NCBI RefSeq assembly: GCF_031582905.1
Contig: NZ_CP133990.1
Location: forward strand, 3,968,001-4,032,000
Reading direction: 5' to 3'
Length of the DNA stretch: 64,000 bases
Source: Pengzhenrongella sp031582905
GTDB taxonomy: Bacteria; Actinomycetota; Actinomycetes; Actinomycetales; Cellulomonadaceae
A program made the position numbers and the translations under genes. A model generated the notes under the pieces. That model had not been told where the DNA came from. It made no database searches and worked only from the letters and a program-made list of their open reading frames with translations. Positions 26,916 to 37,109 of this stretch are shown here, piece after piece (within the stretch, counting starts at the first letter, position 1; each line of letters begins with the position of its first letter).

Positions 26916-28873
26916 GTGACCACCACCGCCTCCTCCTCGCTGCCCCGGGTCCGCGCCTCCGAGCTGGTCGGACGCGGCTGGCTCAACACCGGAGGGCGCA
27001 CCGTGACCCTCGCGGACCTGCGCGGGAAGGTCGTCGTCCTCGACTTCTGGACGTTCTGCTGCATCAACTGCCTGCACGTCCTGGACGAGCTGCGCGAGCT
27101 GGAGGAGCGTCACCGCGACGAGCTCGTCATCATCGGCGTGCACTCGCCGAAGTTCGTCCACGAGGCCGACCCCGTCGCGCTGGCCGCCGCCGTCGAGCGG
27201 TACGAGGTGCACCACCCGGTGCTGGACGACCCGGACCTGGTCACCTGGTCCGCCTACACCGCACGCGCGTGGCCGACGCTGGTCGTCGTCGACCCCGAGG
27301 GCTACATCGTCGCCCAGATGGCCGGCGAGGGGCACGCCCGCAACCTCGAGATCCTCGTCGAGCGGCTCGTCGCCGAGCACGACGCCAAGGGGACGCTGCA
27401 CCGAGGCGACGGCCCGTACGTCGCACCCGAGCCGACGTCCGGCACCCTGCGCTTCCCCGCCAAGGCCCTGCCGCTGCCGGGCGGCACCTTCCTCGTCGCC
27501 GACGCCGGGCACCACTCCCTCGCCGAGGTCGCGGCCGACGGCGAGACGCTCGTGCGTCGCATCGGGTCCGGCGAGCGCGGACTGGTCGACGGCGGTCCCG
27601 ACGACGCCCGCTTCAGCGAGCCCAACGGCCTCGCCCTCCTGCCCGACGACGTCGCCGCGGTGGTCGGGTACGACGTCGTCGTCGCGGACACCGTCAACCA
27701 CGCGCTGCGCGGGGTCCGCCTCGCCGACGGCATGGTCACCACCGTCGCAGGGACCGGCGAGCAGTACATGGTCGGTGCCGCGGACAACGAGCCGGCCGAC
27801 CGGCGAGGTCAGGGTGCGCTCGGCATCAAGCTGTCCTCGCCGTGGGACGTCGCCTGGTGGCCGGCCGCCGGCACCGTGGCGGTCGCGATGGCCGGCAACC
27901 ACACGCTCTGGGCGTTCGACCCCCGTGCCGGTCGGACCGAGCTCGTCGCCGGGACGATGAACGAGGGCCTGCAGGACGGCCCGCTCGCCGACGCGTGGTT
28001 CGCGCAGACCTCCGGGCTCGCCGTCGGGCCCGACGGCGGACGGCTGTGGCTGGCCGACTCCGAGGTGTCCGCGCTGCGGCACGTCGACCTCACCCCGGCC
28101 GACGACGCCGTCGGCGACGACACCCTCGAGGTCGTCCGGTCGCGGGCCACCGACCCGCGCAGCGCCGTCGGCACCGCGGTCGGTGCGGGGCTGTTCGACT
28201 TCGGGCTGCGCGACGGCGCCGCCGACCAGGCCCTGCTCCAGCACCCGCTCGGCGTGGCCGTCCTGCCGGACGGCTCCATCGCGATCGCCGACACCTACAA
28301 CGGTGCCGTGCGCCGGTACGCGCCCGACGCCGACGGCGGCCCGGGCACCGTGACGACCCTCGCCCGCGATCTCGCGGAGCCGAGCGGGCTCGTCGTCCTG
28401 CCGTCCCAGGACGGCATCGAGCTGCTCGTGGTCGAGTCGGCCGCGCACCGGCTGACCCGCCTGCGCCTGCCGCGCGACGTCGCGGGGAGATCCTCGACGC
28501 CGGTGCGCACCGCACCCAGCGGCCGGTGACCGACGTCGCCCCCGGGGCGTTCCACCTCGACGTCGTCTTCACGCCCGCGCAGGGTCAGAAGTACGACGAC
28601 CGGTACGGCCCCTCGACGCGGCTGCAGGTGTCGTCGACCCCGCCCGAGCTGCTGCTCGACGGCGCGGGGGACGGCGTCGACCTCGTGCGTGAGCTCCGCA
28701 TCAACCCCGAGGTCACCGAGGGCGTGCTCCACGTGACCGCCCACGCCGCGAGCTGCGACGCGGACCCGGCGATCGAGTACCCCGCCTGCCACCTCAACGC
28801 CCAGGACTGGGGCGTGCCGGTGCGGGTCGTGCCGGGCGCCGCGCCGACGCTCACGCTGCCGCTGCACGGCTGA
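26916..28873 (+). CDS. NHLRC2-like thioredoxin/NHL-repeat protein, one frame break
   Basis: About 652 residues. An N-terminal thioredoxin-like domain has the redox motif in FWTFCCINCLHVLDEL and later AYTARAWPTLVVVDPEG. An NHL-repeat propeller follows (FSEPNGLALLPD, VVADTVNHALRGV, LSSPWDVAWWPAAG, HPLGVAVLPDGSIAIADTYN). A C-terminal beta-rich domain (APGAFHLDVVFTPAQGQKYD) completes the architecture known from animal NHLRC2. The frame breaks in a G run at 28484-28487; restoring one G joins PRDVAG to EILDAGAHRTQRPVTDV. GTG 26916. Function in bacteria is unclear, probably thiol redox or a scaffold. Confidence 0.88.
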
Positions 28874-28947
28874 CGACCGTCGACTGACACGGCTGACTCG
28901 GTGCCCCCGCGCCGCATCAGCCGCCGCAGCAACCGCCCCGTCCGCCC

Positions 28948-29000
28948 AGTGCGACGTTCTGGACCCTTCGCGCGACGGGAAGGGTCCAGAACGTCACACT
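28948..29000. terminator. Long hairpin between convergent genes
   Basis: A 16-bp perfect stem (GACGTTCTGGACCCTT, 28953-28968, with its complement at 28980-28995) extends to 21 bp with one mismatch (28948-28968 and 28980-29000) around an 11-nt loop. It lies between the convergent NHLRC2-like and TetR genes and would serve both strands as a terminator. Its length and near-symmetry also suit a dispersed extragenic palindrome. Confidence 0.75.
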
Positions 29001-29082
29001 CGACGAAGTGGGACGCGGACGGACGCGGACGGGACGCCGGGCGGCGCGGGGCGGGATCCGGGCGGTGCGGGGCGGGAGCCGG

Positions 29083-29688
29083 TCACGCCAGAGCGGGCAC
29101 CGGGGCGCCGACCGCGCGCAGCACGAAGGCCTCGGTGGCAGCCGCGGCCTGGTCGCGGGCGGGTCCGTCGTCCGGCACGCCGCGACCGGACAGGCACGCG
29201 TGCACGAGCGGGACGGTCGTGTCGATGTCCTGCGGGGGCAGGACGCCGGCGTCGATGCCGGCGACCAGGATGCGCCGCAGGACGCCCTCGACACCGACGA
29301 CGTGCTCGCGCAGCCGGTGCTGCGTCCCGCGGGACAGCACGGTGCGCAGATCCGGCCCGGGGGCGAGGTGGAAGACGCGCGACAGCCGGGTCTGCTGGCG
29401 CACGTAGGTGCGCAGCTGCTCGACCGGGTCGTCGATCCCGGCCAGCGCCTCCTCGAGCGTCGCGACGTACTGCGCCGTCTCGTGCGCGATGAAGCCCAGG
29501 AGCAGCGACTCCTTGTCGGCGAAGTGGTTGTACACGGCCGTCCGACCGACGCCGGCCGCCGCCGCGATCTCGGCGAGCGTGATGGCGTCGAACCCGCGCT
29601 CCGCCATGAGCTCGGCGAGCGCGGCGAAGAGCTGCTGGCGGGTCCGCTCACGGTGCTCGTGCAGCGACCCGCCGATGATCTTGGGCAT
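29083..29688 (-). CDS. TetR-family regulator
   Basis: A 201-residue repressor. The N-terminal helix-turn-helix is ALAELMAERGFDAITLAEIA and GVGRTAVYNHFADKESLLLG, followed by an all-helical ligand domain. ATG 29688. It is divergent from the DinB-like gene, with an inverted repeat in the shared region, and may regulate itself and that gene. The ligand is unknown. Confidence 0.88.
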   Translation of the reverse strand: MPKIIGGSLHEHRERTRQQLFAALAELMAERGFDAITLAEIAAAAGVGRTAVYNHFADKESLLLGFIAHETAQYVATLEEALAGIDDPVEQLRTYVRQQTRLSRVFHLAPGPDLRTVLSRGTQHRLREHVVGVEGVLRRILVAGIDAGVLPPQDIDTTVPLVHACLSGRGVPDDGPARDQAAAATEAFVLRAVGAPVPALA

Positions 29689-29690
29689 GG

Positions 29691-29713
29691 TGACATCCTC
29701 GCACGATCTGTCA
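29691..29713. promoter_or_regulatory. Possible TetR operator TGACA-N13-TGTCA
   Basis: The inverted pair TGACA (29691-29695) and TGTCA (29709-29713) lies immediately upstream of the tetR start in the 83-bp divergent region. Short arms make this tentative. Confidence 0.4.
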
Positions 29714-29771
29714 GGTCCCGTGCAGGCTGGACGCGCGCGGTTGTGTGGGCGCGGCTCGCTAGCCTGCGGTC

Positions 29772-30361
29772 ATGACCGAGGACGCCCGCGACGCCGTCGA
29801 GCCGGACACTGCCGTCGAGCGCGACACCGTCGTCGAGCCAGACGCCGCCGTCGAGCCGGACACGAAGGACTGGACGTGGGTGCTCGAGCGGCCGTGCCCC
29901 GAGTGCGGCTTCTCCGCGGCCGATGCCGACCCCGCCACGATCCCTGCCGCGGTCCGAGCCCTCACCCCCGGTGGCAGGCGGCGCTCGCCCGCCCGGACGC
30001 GCGCACGCGGCCGTCGCCCGGCGTGTGGTCGGTGCTGGAGTACGGCGCGCACGTGCGCGACGTCCACCGGCTGTTCGGTGAGCGCGTGCGCCTCGTGCTG
30101 ACCGCGAACGACCCGGTGTTCGCGAACTGGGACCAGGACGAGACGGCCGTGGTCGAGCGGTACGCGGAGCAGGACCCCGCCGTCGTCGCGGCCGAGCTCG
30201 CGCGGGCCGCCGCCGATCTCGCCGACCTCCTCGACGCGGTGCCGGACGCCGCCCGCGAGCGTCCGGCGCGCCGGTCCAATGGGTCGACCTTCACCCTGCG
30301 CACCCTCGTCCAGTACTACCTGCACGACGTCGTCCACCACACGCACGACGTCGCTGCGTGA
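29772..30361 (+). CDS. DinB-like protein, one frame break
   Basis: About 196 residues. After an acidic leader with VEPDTAVERDTVVEPDA repeats, ERPCPECGFSAADADP is followed, once repaired, by WQAALARPDARTRPSPGVWS and VLEYGAHVRDVHRLFGERV. These, with the C-terminal YYLHDVVHHTHDV, match actinobacterial DinB-like four-helix proteins related to mycothiol-dependent enzymes. His residues in YGAHVRD and DVVHHTHD could bind metal. The break is a C run at 29965-29969, one base short. ATG 29772. Divergent from the TetR gene, possibly its target. Confidence 0.8.
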
Positions 30362-30656
30362 CCCGTGGGGCGTGCGGGGCACCGAGCGGACGGCGGTTCT
30401 CCACAGATTTCGTCCACACCTGTGTGCACCGCGCGCCCTCCGGTGTGCACAGCTTGTGGACAAACGTGTGCATGGTGTGGACGGGGAAACCCGGACCGAT
30501 GCGGGGGTTGTGCGTACGCGGGGAGTCGTGCAGGTGCACGGCGGGCGTGACGCCCGCGCGGCCCGACCGTGCGGCGCCGCCCTTGTGGCGCCGATCGGCG
30601 CAGTCCTAGCCTCGAGCCGGAGTGCCCGGCACGCGATGGACCGCCAGGAGGCCACG
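30362..30656. other. Intergenic region with DnaA-box-like cluster
   Basis: No gene is supported. The plus strand carries TTCTCCACA at 30397-30405 and TCGTCCACA at 30410-30418. TGTGGACAA at 30455-30463 is, on the other strand, an exact TTGTCCACA DnaA box. TGTGGACGG follows at 30476-30484. Several GTGTGCAC-type words lie between them, and the stretch is less GC-rich than its surroundings. It could bind DnaA (titration or regulatory site) or be the promoter region of the ABC operon. Confidence 0.5.
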
Positions 30657-31694
30657 ATGCCCCATCCCGACATCGGACCACCGCACGCCGGACCGCCACC
30701 GGACCTCCAGCTCCCGCGTCCTCAGCCACCCCGGCCGGACGACGCCGTCGTCGTCCAGGGGCTGCGGATGCGGTACGGGACCACCGACGTGCTCGACGGC
30801 GTCGACCTCACCGTGCACCGCGGCGAGGTGATGTGCCTGCTCGGGCCCAACGGCGCCGGGAAGACCACGACGATCGAGATCCTCGAGGGTTTCCGGCTGC
30901 CGTCGGACGGGACCGTGCGGGTGCTCGGTGCGGACCCGGCGCACGGCAGCGAGGACTGGCGGGCGCGCACCGGCGTCGTCCTGCAGTCGTGGCGGGACCA
31001 CCCGCGGTGGACCCCGCGCCGCCTCCTCTCCCACCTCGGTGAGTACTACGCGCCCTACTCCACCCCCGAGCGCACGCGGCCGTACGGGGTGGAGGCGCTG
31101 CTCGAGCGCGTCGGTCTGACCGAGCTGGCCGACCACAAGATCGCCACGCTGTCCGGTGGGCAGCGCCGCCGTCTCGACGTCGCGATCGGCATCGTCGGGC
31201 GCCCCGAGCTGCTGTTCCTCGACGAGCCGACCGCCGGCTTCGACCCGCAGGCGCGCCGCGACTTCCACACGCTCGTGCTGGACCTGGCGCGCAGCGAGGA
31301 CACGACGATCCTGCTCACCACGCACGACCTCACCGAGGCCGAGAAGCTCGCCGACCGCATCCTCATCCTGGCCGGCGGGCGCATCGTCGCGGACGGCACC
31401 CCGGACGAGCTCGCCCGCGCGGTCGCGACCGAGGCGCAGGTCGGCTGGACGCGCGACGGGACGGCGTTCCACGAGTCGACCACCGACGCGACGGCGTTCG
31501 TCCGCCGGCTGCTCGACCGGTACGGCGACGCCGTGCGCGACCTCGAGGTGCGGCGCGCGAGCCTCGAGGACACCTATCTCGCGATCGTCCGCCGGCACGA
31601 GACCCACGGACCCCACGGACCTCACGGCGCTGCGCCGCCCGCCGCGTCGCCGCCCTCGACCGGCGCGCCCGCGCACCAGGAGGTGCCCCGATGA
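30657..31694 (+). CDS. ABC exporter ATP-binding protein
   Basis: A 345-residue ATPase of the drug/antibiotic exporter (ABC-2) type. Walker A is LLGPNGAGKTTTIEIL, the signature LSGGQRRRLDVAIG, Walker B LLFLDEPTAGFDPQARRD, with the switch His in LLTTHDLTEAE. AGGAGG at 30646-30651, five bases before ATG 30657, decides the start over ATG 30636. A His/Gly/Pro-rich tail follows the core. It overlaps the permease gene by ATGA. Confidence 0.93.
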   Translation: MPHPDIGPPHAGPPPDLQLPRPQPPRPDDAVVVQGLRMRYGTTDVLDGVDLTVHRGEVMCLLGPNGAGKTTTIEILEGFRLPSDGTVRVLGADPAHGSEDWRARTGVVLQSWRDHPRWTPRRLLSHLGEYYAPYSTPERTRPYGVEALLERVGLTELADHKIATLSGGQRRRLDVAIGIVGRPELLFLDEPTAGFDPQARRDFHTLVLDLARSEDTTILLTTHDLTEAEKLADRILILAGGRIVADGTPDELARAVATEAQVGWTRDGTAFHESTTDATAFVRRLLDRYGDAVRDLEVRRASLEDTYLAIVRRHETHGPHGPHGAAPPAASPPSTGAPAHQEVPR

Positions 31695-32538
31695 ACAGCC
31701 ACGCGATCCGGGTCGGGCTGCGCCGCGGCTGGACCGAGTTCGTCCAGAGCCTGCGCAGCACGCAGGACCAGGGGTTCTACCTGTTCACCGCGGTCGGTGT
31801 GCTGGCCTACCTGTTCGTCAACCGCGACAACGACGTCGCGGGGACGTCCCTGAGCTACCCGTCGGTGGCGATGCCGAGCATCCTCGGTGCGCTGCTCACG
31901 TTCGGCGTCGTCATCGGCCCCGCGTACGCGCTCGCGATGGAGCGGGAGGACGGGACCCTGCTGCGGGCGAAGGCGGTGCCGCACGGTCTCACCGGGTACG
32001 TCACCGGGCAGGTGCTGTTCCAGTCGCTCAGCCTGCTGCCGTCGCTCGGCGTCATCCTGCTGCCCGGCTTCCTGCTGTTCGACGGGCTGATGAGCGGCGG
32101 TCCGGGGGCTGGCTGACGGTGGTGTGGGTGATCGTCCTGGGGCTGCTGGCCGCGATGCCGATCGGCATCGTGATCGGCTCGCTCGTGCCGAACACCCAGA
32201 AGGTCAGCACGTGGGGGATGCTGCCGATCCTCGTGCTCGCCGGCATCTCCGGGATCTTCTTCCCGCTCTCGCAGCTGTGGGGCTGGCTGCAGGTGGTCGC
32301 GCAGGTCTTCCCGATGTACTGGATCAGCCTGGGGATGCGGTCCGCCTTCCTGCCCGACGACGCCGCGGTCCTGGAGGTGGGGGAGTCGTGGCGGACCCTG
32401 GAGACGGTCGGCGTGCTGGGCGCATGGGCGGTGGTCGGCTTCCTGGTGACCCCGGTCGTGCTGCGCCGGATGGCGCGGCGCACGTCCGGGTCGCAGGTCG
32501 AGGCGGCACGCGACGCGGCACTGCAGTGGGTGCGCTGA
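31691..32538 (+). CDS. ABC-2 type permease, one frame break
   Basis: Membrane partner of the preceding ATPase, about 282 residues with six predicted helices (FYLFTAVGVLAYLFV, ILGALLTFGVVIGPAYALAM, VIVLGLLAAMPIGIVIGSLV, MLPILVLAGISGIFFPLSQL). The frame is interrupted in a run of five G at 32104-32108; one more G joins MSGGPG to GWLTVVWVIVLGLL. Exports an unknown compound. Confidence 0.88.
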
Positions 32539-32560
32539 CACCCCTCCGTAGCGACCCGGC

Positions 32561-34023
32561 TCAGCCGATCTCCACCAGGCCTGCCGCCGACAGCGCGCTG
32601 TACACGCCGAGCAGGAGGATCGCGACGCCGCTGACGCCCAGCGCGACCGTCGAGAAGCGACCGCCGCGCAGCTCCGGGTCGACCTCCGTGTACCGCAGGT
32701 ACCAGGCTGCGACCGCGACGGCCGCGAGGAAGATCCCCCCGGCGATGCCGCCGATGAGGATCATGACGAACGGCGACGAGATCCACAGGAACGTCAGCAG
32801 CCACATCAGCGGCAGCGCGACGATGAAGAACCGCATCCACCCGTTGCGGCGCCGGGCGTCGGACCAGTCGTAGACGCCGAGGATGCTCAGCGCGTTCGCC
32901 CACGACCGCGACCAGGACGGGATCGCCGCCCAGATCGTCGAGCCGAGCGCGGCCACGGCCCCGACGAGGAACAGGGCACGACCCCAGTCGCCGAGCACGC
33001 CCGAGTAGGTCTGCGACAGCACGAGGATCATGTCGTTGCCCTGCGGCACGAGCCCCTGCGGGTGCAGCACCGCCGCACCCATGACGTAGAACGACATCGT
33101 GGAGACGGTGTAGATGAGCCACGCGGCGACCGCGTCCTTCTGCATGACCGCGATCCACCCGCGCACCCGGCGGCGCCGGTCGTCCGAGCCGTCGTCGGGC
33201 CCCGACCAGCGGCCGTACCCCTTCTCCAGGCACCAGTACGTGTACGCGGTGATCTCCTCGGACCCCACACCCGTGAGGCCGAACATCGCGATCGCGATGC
33301 CCAGGGCACCGGCCGGGAGGCTGAAGGACAGCCCGGACGCGAGCTCCCCGCCGGTGTAGGCGAACTCGGTCATCGGCAGCCCGAGGGCGATGACGATCGT
33401 CACCACGACGAAGGTCATCGTGAGGAAGACGGCGACCTTCTCGATGAGGCCGTAGCGGTTGGAGTAGAGGGTGGCGATCGCGACCAGCGTGACCAGGACC
33501 GCCCAGATCGTCAGCGACGTCGTCTCGAGCGGTCCGGACCCGATCGGCAGCAGGATGCTCAGCGCCGCCGCCATCCCGCCGATGAGCCCGCCGGTCTGGA
33601 TGAGCTTGGAGATCGCCATGAGCGCCCACATGACGAAGACCCAGCTCACGCGCCCGAACCGCGGTGGGACCTTCGCGTAGCCCTCCATGCCCCCTGGCCG
33701 GTCACGATGGAGTACCGGGCCATCTCGACCTGCACCGCGATCTTCACCAGCGTCGAGAAGACGACGAGCCAGAGCAGCACGAAGCCGGCCTCGGCGCCCA
33801 GGGCGGTCGCGGTGATGAGCTCGCCGGCGCCGACGACGGACGCCGAGACGATCAGCCCCGGGCCGAAGAACCGGACGGACCCGCGCCACGTCGTCGGGGG
33901 CTCGCGGACCGCCGCCGGGTCGAGCCGGTAGGGGTCCTCCTCGACGACGACGCCCTCGGGCGGCGGCGCCGCGCTGTGCGCAGCGGTGCGTCCTGCGGTG
34001 GGCGTCGGACCGTCGGTCGCCAT
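32561..34023 (-). CDS. Nramp-related transporter, noncanonical, one frame break
   Basis: A membrane protein of about 487 residues in the Nramp/LeuT-fold superfamily. TM1 is FFGPGLIVSASVVGAGELIT, where classical Nramp proteins have the metal-binding DPGN. TM6 is AIAMFGLTGVGSEEITAYTY, where they have an MPH motif. It thus belongs to the divergent actinobacterial group of uncertain substrate. Further helices include LTIWAVLVTLVAIATLYSNR and ALPLMWLLTFLWISSPFVM. The frame breaks in a C run at 33690-33694; restoring one base joins IVTGQG to GMEGYAKVPPRFG. ATG 34023. Convergent with the ABC permease. Confidence 0.82.
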
Positions 34024-34375
34024 GGCTCTCCCCCGGGACGAGCAGCGGGTCGCGGGCGGCGCGCGGCGGGCACCTCGGCATGCAGGGCGTGCGTGGTGCT
34101 CGTGGTGGTCGTCGTCGACCCCGGTGCTCCCAGCGTAGGACCGTCGACCCGTGTCCACCGGGAGCGCGCGCCCTGCATCCGAGGCCCGGCCGGGGACGGA
34201 CCGACCCCGGTTGCCGGCACCGGGCCACGGCGGGAGGCTCGAGGAGGCGCCGTGCCTGGCGCGGGGCCGCCGGTGGTCCGGCGCCGTGCCGGACGCACCT
34301 CACCCGACCGAATCGACCGAACCGACCGAACCGACCGACCCACCCAACCGAGCGACCCGGCTCAGGAGGCGACCG
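34024..34375. other. Divergent intergenic region with 9-bp repeats
   Basis: No gene seen. About four 9-bp units of CGACCGAAC type occupy 34305-34340, just upstream of the DUF3140 ribosome-binding site (AGGAGG around 34364). The rest should contain the promoters of the Nramp-like gene and the DUF3140 gene; none could be assigned with confidence. Confidence 0.45.
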
Positions 34376-34714
34376 ATGGCCACGACACCGATCGACGACG
34401 CACTGTGGCAGGACTTCCACGACGCGGTGAACATGACGTCCCGCGAGCTGCGCGAGTGGCTCGCCACCGCGGACGCGGGCGAGGGGACCGAAGCGCTCCC
34501 GGACCAGGCGGGTGACGACCGCTCCCGCGCGGTGCTCGACGTCCTGGGCAAGCGTCGCACCGACCTCACCGACGACGACGTCGCCGTCATGCGATCCGTG
34601 GTCGACGAGGTGCGTGCGGCCCGTGGCGAGGACCGTGAGCCGGTCGCCGGGGACACCCGGTGGCGTCACAGCCTCATGTCCATCGGTCACGACCCGCTCA
34701 AGCCCGCCCCGTAG
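34376..34714 (+). CDS. DUF3140 family protein
   Basis: A 112-residue soluble protein. FHDAVNMTSRELREWLAT, LGKRRTDLTDDDVAVMRSVV and the C-terminal WRHSLMSIGHDPLKP match the DUF3140 family, often encoded in actinobacteria and proteobacteria with DNA-related genes and of unknown function. AGGAGG precedes ATG 34376. A 10-bp-stem terminator follows. Confidence 0.82.
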   Translation: MATTPIDDALWQDFHDAVNMTSRELREWLATADAGEGTEALPDQAGDDRSRAVLDVLGKRRTDLTDDDVAVMRSVVDEVRAARGEDREPVAGDTRWRHSLMSIGHDPLKPAP

Positions 34715-34743
34715 CCGGCCGCCTCGCCCCGTCGCCCACCGCG

Positions 34744-34775
34744 CGGCGGCTCGTGCAGCCGTGCGCGAGCCGCCG
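34744..34775 (+). terminator. Terminator after DUF3140 gene
   Basis: A perfect 10-bp stem (CGGCGGCTCG / CGAGCCGCCG) with a 12-nt loop lies 29 bp past the stop. Confidence 0.65.
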
Positions 34776-34879
34776 ACGCCGCGACGCCGCGGCCCGCGGC
34801 CGCCCCTCGCGTCAGTCGACGGGCGGCGCGGGCTCGGCCTCGGCGATCGCCGGCGTGGTGTGGGACCGGCGCCCGGTCC

Positions 34880-36499
34880 CTACTCCACGCCGGCGGCGAG
34901 CAGCGGCGTCAGCGTCAGCTCGGGGACCGCGCGCTGCAGCGAGCTGAGCCGCCACTTGTCGGTCAGCAGCGCGAGCAGCGTCCCGTCCGCCCGGCGAGCC
35001 AGCTCGACGCCGGTGCGCCCGGCCAGGCGGGCGGCGTCGTCATCGGTGGCGTTCATCGCCAGGGAGAAGCTCAGGTGGTCGGTGCGCATGGGCGCGTTGA
35101 ACTCGTGCGCCATCCGGAACTCGGCGACCTCGAACTGCAGCGGCCCTACGGCGGCCAGGATCGGCGAGGCGTCACCGCGCGCCTCGGAGACCAGCACCTG
35201 GACGACGCCCTCCTGCTCGAGCTGGGCGATCCCGCGGCGGAACTGCTTGGAGCGCGCCGGGTCCGCGACGTGCGCGGTGATGAAGTGCTCGGGCGCGAAG
35301 GTCGGCATCGGGGGGTACCGGACGCCGGGTCCGTCCGCGGCGTGCAGCGTGTCGCCGACGGCCAGGGCGGTCGCGTTGACCAGGCCGACGATGTCCCCCG
35401 GGTAGGCGGTGTCGACGACGTCGCGGCTGCGCCCGAACACCGAGAGCGCGTACTTCGTCGCGAACGGCCGGCCGGTTCCCCGTGCGTGGCCACCATGCCC
35501 CGCTGGAACTCCCCGAGCACACCCGCAGGAACGCGAGGTGGTCGCGGTGGTTGGGGTCCATGCCCGCCTGCATCTTGAACACGAAGCCGCTGAACGGGGC
35601 GTCGACCGGCCGCGGCGTGCCGTCGACCCCGGGACGGGCCGACGGTGCCGGCGCGAGCTCGGCGATGGCGTCGAGCAGCTGCCGGACGCCGATGTTGGTC
35701 AGCGCCGCGCCGAAGAGCAGCGGGGACGTCCGGCCGGCCCGGAAGGACTCGAGGTCGAGCGGGCCGAGCAGCGCGGAGGCCTCGAGGGCGTCGTCGACCT
35801 CGCCCGGGAAGCGGTCGCGCGCGGCGTCGAGCGTGAGGTGCTCCTCCTCGGCCAGCGTGGCACCGCCGGGGAGCGCCCGTACAGGGTGACGCCGCGCTCA
35901 CGGACGTCGAGCAGCCCGTGGAAGGTCCCGGCCTCCCCGACCGGCCAGGTGATCGGGGTGGGGTGCAGGTCGATGCGCTGCTCGAGCTCGTCGCACAGCT
36001 CGAGGGCCTCACGGCCGGGCCGGTCCCACTTGTTGATGAAGGTGATCACCGGCACGCCGCGGCGGCGGCACACCTCGAACAGCTTGAGGGTCTGCGGCTC
36101 GAGCCCGCGCGAGGAGTCGAGCAGCATGACGGCGCAGTCGACGGCGGTCAGGACGCGGTAGGTGTCCTCGGAGAAGTCCGCGTGCCCGGGGGTGTCGAGC
36201 AGGTTGATGACCACGCCCTCGAACTCGAACTGCAGGGCGGCGGACGTGATCGAGATGCCGCGCTTCTGCTCCATCTCGAGCCAGTCCGACACGACGCCGG
36301 ACCGGCCCTGCTTGCCGTGGACGGCGCCGGCCTCACCGATCGCCCGGGCGTGCAGCGCGAGCGCCTCGGTGAGCGTGGACTTGCCGGCGTCGGGGTGGGA
36401 GATGACCGCGATGCTGCGGCGGCGGGCGGCCTGGGCGGTGACGACCGCCGGGGGTGCGGCGAGGTCCGTCACCGACGACGCCCCGGCGTGCGGCGGCAT
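34880..36499 (-). CDS. prfC: Peptide chain release factor 3, three frame breaks
   Basis: Translational GTPase that recycles RF1/RF2, about 540 residues when repaired. The G-domain has ISHPDAGKSTLTEAL (P-loop), KRGISITSAALQFE (switch I), LLDTPGHADFSEDTYR (G3) and FINKWDRPGREA (G4, NKxD). RF3-specific blocks follow: FSGFVFKMQAGMDPNHRDHL, then FGRSRDVVDTAYPGDIVG, then GPLQFEVAEFRM. Three single-base losses break the frame: 35868-35871 (G run), 35511-35514 (C run) and near 35476. Each repair restores family sequence, for example HGETGRPFATKYALSV at the last. A conserved housekeeping gene with three breaks argues for sequence error. ATG 36499. Confidence 0.9.
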
Positions 36500-36577
36500 C
36501 GCGCGTGGTCGAGCGCCGCGTCCGGCTGGGCCCTGTGCATGGGCCCGAATCTACCGTCCGCGGCACGTCGCCTGCGC

Positions 36578-36979
36578 TCACGCGATCGTGATGAGCAGCT
36601 CCCGGCACGCCTCCTCGCACGCGCGGCACGCCTCGGCGCAGACCCGGCAGTGCTCGTGCATGCCGGCGTGGCTCTCGCACTCGTCACCGCAGGCCCGGCA
36701 GGCGGCGATGCACGCCTGCAGGTGGGCGCGGGTGATGTTCGCGTCGTAGCCGGTGTGCCGGGACAGGATCCGGGCCGTGGTCCCGCAGCTGTCGGCGCAG
36801 TCGAGGTTGAGGCGGATGCACGTGCGCAGGTCGGCCACCATGTCCTCGCTCAAGCACGCGTCCGCGCACGCGGTGCACGCCTGCGAGCAGGTGACCAGGG
36901 CGTCGATGACGCGGGCCAGCAGCTCGCGGTCGAGGTCGATCCGGGCGGGGGTGGTCTGCATCATCGCGGCGATCTTCAT
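36578..36979 (-). CDS. Cys-rich four-helix copper-storage-type protein (DUF326)
   Basis: A 133-residue protein with 16 cysteines arranged along helices as CxxxC and CxxC pairs (VTCSQACTACADACL, QACIAACRACGDEC, CRVCAEACRACEEAC). This matches the cytosolic copper-storage Csp3/DUF326 family, in which a four-helix bundle is lined with Cys to hold Cu(I). No Tat or Sec signal is present, so storage would be cytosolic. His in HEHC and HTGYD may close the bundle mouth. ATG 36979. It could supply or buffer copper in a cell that also encodes a CopD-CtaG protein. Confidence 0.85.
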   Translation of the reverse strand: MKIAAMMQTTPARIDLDRELLARVIDALVTCSQACTACADACLSEDMVADLRTCIRLNLDCADSCGTTARILSRHTGYDANITRAHLQACIAACRACGDECESHAGMHEHCRVCAEACRACEEACRELLITIA

Positions 36980-37109
36980 CGGGTCCTCCAGCTGTGGGCG
37001 GAGCACGGGTGCGGTGGACCGGCTCGGGCCGGGGCGCACGCTGACCCCTCGACGGTAAAGAGATCCTCATGTGTGCGCATCCCACGGGCACCGACCTACG
37101 CTCGGCGAC

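Noticed and set aside
30358..30609. 83-codon ORF in the DnaA-box-like gap
   Set aside because: Codon use is atypical, the Cys/His-rich translation resembles no family, and the gap has regulatory-looking repeats.
34880..36499. prfC as a pseudogene
   Set aside because: Three breaks are each one lost base, at least two of them in short G/C runs, and all conserved motifs are present after repair, so sequence error is more likely.
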